Of a stretch of 64,000 nucleotides of DNA, positions 61,381 through 64,000 are shown in pieces. The stretch covers positions 1 through 64,000 of the forward strand of contig JANYGI010000154.1 in assembly GCA_025362495.1 (NCBI GenBank). The letters run 5' to 3'. The notes under the pieces are model-generated. The model did not search any database. It was not told the origin of the DNA and saw nothing but the letters and a program-made list of their open reading frames with translations. Made by a program: the position numbers and the translations under genes. The DNA comes from Byssovorax sp. Lineage in GTDB: Bacteria > Myxococcota_A > Polyangia > Polyangiales > Polyangiaceae. Numbering within the stretch: position 1 is the first letter of the stretch; each line of letters starts with the position of its first letter.

Positions 61381-62651
61381 GGCGCGGGCGGCTGGCTGTG
61401 GTGCGGCTCGATCAGGATCGGATCGAGGCGGAAGCGCCGCTCTTCGCAGCCGTATGCGTTCGGCGTCAACTGGATGACCGTGTGAAGCGGAATCGGCAGC
61501 GAGGGGCACTCGTGCGGAGGCTTGTCCATCATGTAGGCATAGAGCGCGCGCAGCACGGCCTGGTGGGCGATGACCAGCACCGGCGACTCTTGCCGTTCGA
61601 GCTGGATGATCAAGGGATCGAGGCGCTGAATCACGTCTTCATACGATTCCCCACGCGGGTAACGGTAGCGGAATTTGTCGGCGGTCCGCGCCGTGTGCAC
61701 CTCGGGCATCTGCTCTTTGATCTGCGGGTACGTCATCCCGTCGCAGATCCCGGCGTCGATCTCGTCGAGGGCGCGCCACGCTCGCGGCTTGCGCGTCAGC
61801 GGCGCGGCCGTCTGGATCGTTCGCTTGAGCGTGCTCGTCCACACGTCGACGTTGGCCTCGCGCGGGGCCTGGCTGTGCACGAACGCCGCGAGGTTCTTCG
61901 CGTACTCTTCGCCGCGCGGGCTCAGCTCGGAGTCGCCGCCGAGCAGGCCGAGCACGTTGAAATTACTCTCGCCGTGGCGGGTGAGCCAGATCGGCCGGCG
62001 CGTGATGTGGAGGTTGATCAAGAGCGGCGCGAGGCGCGCGGGCAGGTAGCCGCGGATGCGGTTCAGCACCACCTGGCGGCCGACGTCGATGATCTTGATG
62101 TAGCTCGAGTCGGGATCGTCGAGCGGCTCGTAGGCGCGCTCGTAGTGGGCGATCCGGGCCCGGAAATCCAGCGCGGCCGTATCGGGATCGACGTCGGCGT
62201 AGTCGGGCGAGTTGAGCTTCTGCTCGCGCACCGTGGCGTCGATGATCGCCGGATCGTTGCACATGGACTCGATGAAGACGACCGGGACGCCGTGCTTGCG
62301 GCAGCGCTCCTGCACCATCTGTCGGCGGACGCGCGTGCTGTTGGTGGCGTCGTAGATCGCGACCTCGCCGCCGTGATCGAGCCACGAGAGCATGTCGTCG
62401 AGCGCCGAGCTCGCCATCTCGAGCAGCGCGGCCTTGCCCGCGACGTTGTCGGGATCGAAGAAGTCGTGCGGCTGGTGGGAGCCGAGGTACTGCCGCCGGT
62501 AGCTGCCGACATTGAACACCCGCGTCGGGTGCCCGAGCCAGTTCAAATACCGGGCGACCTTGCGCGCGATGTACGTCTTTCCGCGGGCCGGGAGGCCCAC
62601 CATGGCCAGGGCGGTGGTCGCGGTGTCTCGTTGGTGCGGCACGTAGAGCAT
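61377..62651 (-). CDS. 6-phosphofructo-2-kinase/fructose-2,6-bisphosphatase-like bifunctional enzyme
   Basis: 424 aa from ATG 62651 (MLYVPHQRDTATTALAM). The kinase half has Walker A GLPARGKTYIA (19-29), NVGSYRRQ, HDFFDPDN, YDATNSTRVRRQMV and FIESMCNDP, matching eukaryotic PFKFB. The phosphatase half is a histidine phosphatase: LTRHGESNFNVLG (H226), GDSELSPRGEEYA, TSTLKRTIQTA, LDEIDAGICDGMTY, YPRGESYEDVI and HQAVLRALYAYMM. In animals this pair sets fructose-2,6-bisphosphate. A bacterial role in glycolytic control is inferred. The order and motifs are those of the fused eukaryotic enzyme. The frame is open to 63245 without similarity. Confidence 0.9.
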   Translation of the reverse strand: MLYVPHQRDTATTALAMVGLPARGKTYIARKVARYLNWLGHPTRVFNVGSYRRQYLGSHQPHDFFDPDNVAGKAALLEMASSALDDMLSWLDHGGEVAIYDATNSTRVRRQMVQERCRKHGVPVVFIESMCNDPAIIDATVREQKLNSPDYADVDPDTAALDFRARIAHYERAYEPLDDPDSSYIKIIDVGRQVVLNRIRGYLPARLAPLLINLHITRRPIWLTRHGESNFNVLGLLGGDSELSPRGEEYAKNLAAFVHSQAPREANVDVWTSTLKRTIQTAAPLTRKPRAWRALDEIDAGICDGMTYPQIKEQMPEVHTARTADKFRYRYPRGESYEDVIQRLDPLIIQLERQESPVLVIAHQAVLRALYAYMMDKPPHECPSLPIPLHTVIQLTPNAYGCEERRFRLDPILIEPHHSQPPAP

Positions 62652-62900
62652 CCTTTGCGCGCCAAGATAGCCTAGATCTCGGCGAAAAATCGCGCGCTCT
62701 CTTCGGTCCACTCCAGCGAACCCCGAGAGGCAGCAGCGCGCGGCGCTCGTCGACGCTGAGCCGCCCTCGCGCGCGCCGAAGCGGGCCAGACGGATCGGGA
62801 CCGCTTCGCCGGGAGCCTCTTCCGTCGACCGTCGTTCACCTGCTATGCTTCTCACCGTCTTCCTCACGCCCTGCTCCTCCACAGCTCGAAAAGGACGCCG

Positions 62901-63776
62901 ATGGACACCTCGCTCGCTGGCCTCATCAGCATCTATATATTTCCGACCGGACGCCGCCTGTTCGCCGTCGGCCAGGTCGCCACCCGCGCCAGGGCCCGGG
63001 ACTTCCCGGAGCTTGCCAAGCACTGCTCCCGCGCCATCGCTCATGATCGCGAGTGCCTCACCCTGGAGCGCCGCTGGGAGGGCGTTGTGGCCGAGTCCAA
63101 GGGGAAGGTCGCGCCGGCGCGTCCCGCGGCCGGTGCGCCTCCGAGCGCAGCGGACGTCGATCCGCTCGTCGACAAGACGCTCACCGCGATTCGCGATCAT
63201 GCCGTGAGCCAGACGGCCGGTGCGGCGCCCGACGATCCGATCCACGCCACTGTCGCCGCGTTTCTGAAAGAGATCTACCCGGCAGGCGTCGGTGAGGTCA
63301 CGAAGCTCGGCTTCGTCGAAGAGCTCGCCGCCGTCGACATCATCGTTGGCTTACTGCAAAGCAAGGAGCTTGGACCGGTCGTGAAAGACCTCGGGCTCGG
63401 TCGCCTCGTGAAGCGGCTCGCCGATCTCGCGGTCGTCTACCGAGCCTCGCAGCTGGGCCAGCCGGAGGGCGTGCTGGCCTTCAGCGACGTGCGCGTCGCC
63501 AGGATCAACGGCCAGGATCTGCTGCTCGAAGCGATCGCGATCGTGCTGGGGAAATACCGCAGCAGCTCGCCGGACGACGTGGCAGCGCGGAACGAGCTGA
63601 TCGGACCCATCCTCGATCAGAACGACGCGATCGGGGCGGCGTTGAAAGGGCGTCGCTCCGTCGTTGACGTGAATCCAGACACCGGCGCTTCTGATCCGAG
63701 CGTGCCGGCCTCCGCCGAAGCACCGGGCGCACCGGCGGCGCCGGGCGCGGCCGGGGGCGGGGCCAAGAATCCCTGA
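62901..63776 (+). CDS. Hypothetical helical protein with Ala/Pro/Gly-rich tail
   Basis: 291 aa from ATG 62901 with AAGGA upstream. No named family is recognised. The first ~30 residues (MDTSLAGLISIYIFPTGRRL) are hydrophobic but short for a signal. After an Ala/Pro linker (~70-85) comes a helical core, HATVAAFLKEIYPAGVGEVT, VDIIVGLLQSKELGPVVKDL, LGRLVKRLADLAVVYRASQ, and a tail rich in Ala, Pro and Gly. It resembles the 25019-25837 product only in general design (size, helices, tail). Divergent from the PFKFB-like gene across 249 bp, where no promoter stands out. Confidence 0.6.
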   Translation: MDTSLAGLISIYIFPTGRRLFAVGQVATRARARDFPELAKHCSRAIAHDRECLTLERRWEGVVAESKGKVAPARPAAGAPPSAADVDPLVDKTLTAIRDHAVSQTAGAAPDDPIHATVAAFLKEIYPAGVGEVTKLGFVEELAAVDIIVGLLQSKELGPVVKDLGLGRLVKRLADLAVVYRASQLGQPEGVLAFSDVRVARINGQDLLLEAIAIVLGKYRSSSPDDVAARNELIGPILDQNDAIGAALKGRRSVVDVNPDTGASDPSVPASAEAPGAPAAPGAAGGGAKNP

Positions 63777-64000
63777 CCTCTGGCGCAGGACCCTGGCCGC
63801 TTCCGGGCGGGGAGTGCTCGATGCAGATCGACCCTCAGCGTAACCCTATCGACCGGGACGCGCTGGGGGTCGAATGGCGTCAGGGGCCCGATGCGAGGGC
63901 GGTCGCTCGGAGTCGACCCTGACGTTTGCCCGGTGACCGGCCACCGAACGGAAGCCAGGAGCAGTCGAAGCCCGTTCGCCGGGCAGAGTTCGGGGTCGAC
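63777..64000. other. Right-edge region, no gene seen
   Basis: 224 bp after the last gene. I see no start with a ribosome binding site, no RNA gene and no convincing hairpin. It may be the promoter region of a gene beyond the window. Confidence 0.3.

Noticed and set aside
59413-61485. 690-codon plus-strand open frame
   Set aside because: It is antisense to the OppA-like gene and has no signal, motif or ribosome binding site of note.

Overview
The window comes from a high-GC bacterium, most likely a polyangial myxobacterium. This is inferred from the long GC-rich coding run, many Ala/Ser/Pro-rich lipoproteins, a myxobacterial Cys-rich motif ahead of SBBP repeats, an FHA-GAF histidine kinase and a eukaryotic-type 6-phosphofructo-2-kinase/phosphatase. 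No rRNA or tRNA gene was seen. Nearly all bases are coding on one strand or the other. Many neighbouring genes overlap by ATGA or are only a few bases apart.

Layout. 1-6 kb: an SBBP-repeat lipoprotein cut by the left edge, a 31/32-bp tandem array of palindromic units, a truncated ISL3 transposase, a metallophosphoesterase and a secreted SGNH hydrolase. 5.9-11.6 kb: an orphan type VI secretion (T6SS) island built around vgrG, with an L,D-transpeptidase-like/PAAR-like effector candidate, a muramidase, two DUF1795 adaptor-type proteins and an unusual P-loop ATPase. 11.6-22.9 kb: S41 protease, sigma-32-type factor, MBL hydrolase, DUF218 protein, HEAT-cyclophilin lipoprotein, degenerate M61-like lipoprotein and GH57 enzyme. 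22.9-29 kb: haem genes hemC and hemA-ccsA, split by a patch of accessory and decaying genes (a frameshifted gene and an antitoxin with a toxin stub). 29-41.4 kb: pssA, two large beta-propeller lipoproteins, DUF1275, CHAP-like, 2OG-oxygenase, ADP-ribosylglycohydrolase, lipoate-ligase-like and FGE-like genes.

41.4-47.2 kb is a complete ISC iron-sulphur operon (iscS, iscU, iscA, hscB, hscA, fdx). It is headed not by IscR but by a MerR-family regulator with a C-terminal Cys cluster, and a 22-bp dyad lies just upstream.

47.5-54.3 kb is the most interesting part: a one-strand RiPP-like cluster. It has an ABC exporter, a nucleotidyltransferase-methyltransferase fusion, a 59-aa precursor with a lasso-type YxxPxL leader, a radical SAM enzyme, a lasso-type B2 leader peptidase, a PqqD/RRE protein and an HPr-kinase-like protein. 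It has no lasso cyclase, and the precursor has no Asp/Glu acceptor and no Cys. The product therefore cannot be an ordinary lasso peptide or sactipeptide.

54.3-64 kb: ECF sigma factor, FHA-GAF histidine kinase, nnr-pdxJ pair, an OppA-like lipoprotein with an inserted SH3-like segment overlapping a PFKFB-type bifunctional enzyme, and a hypothetical gene. All functions are read from motifs by eye; no database search was run.
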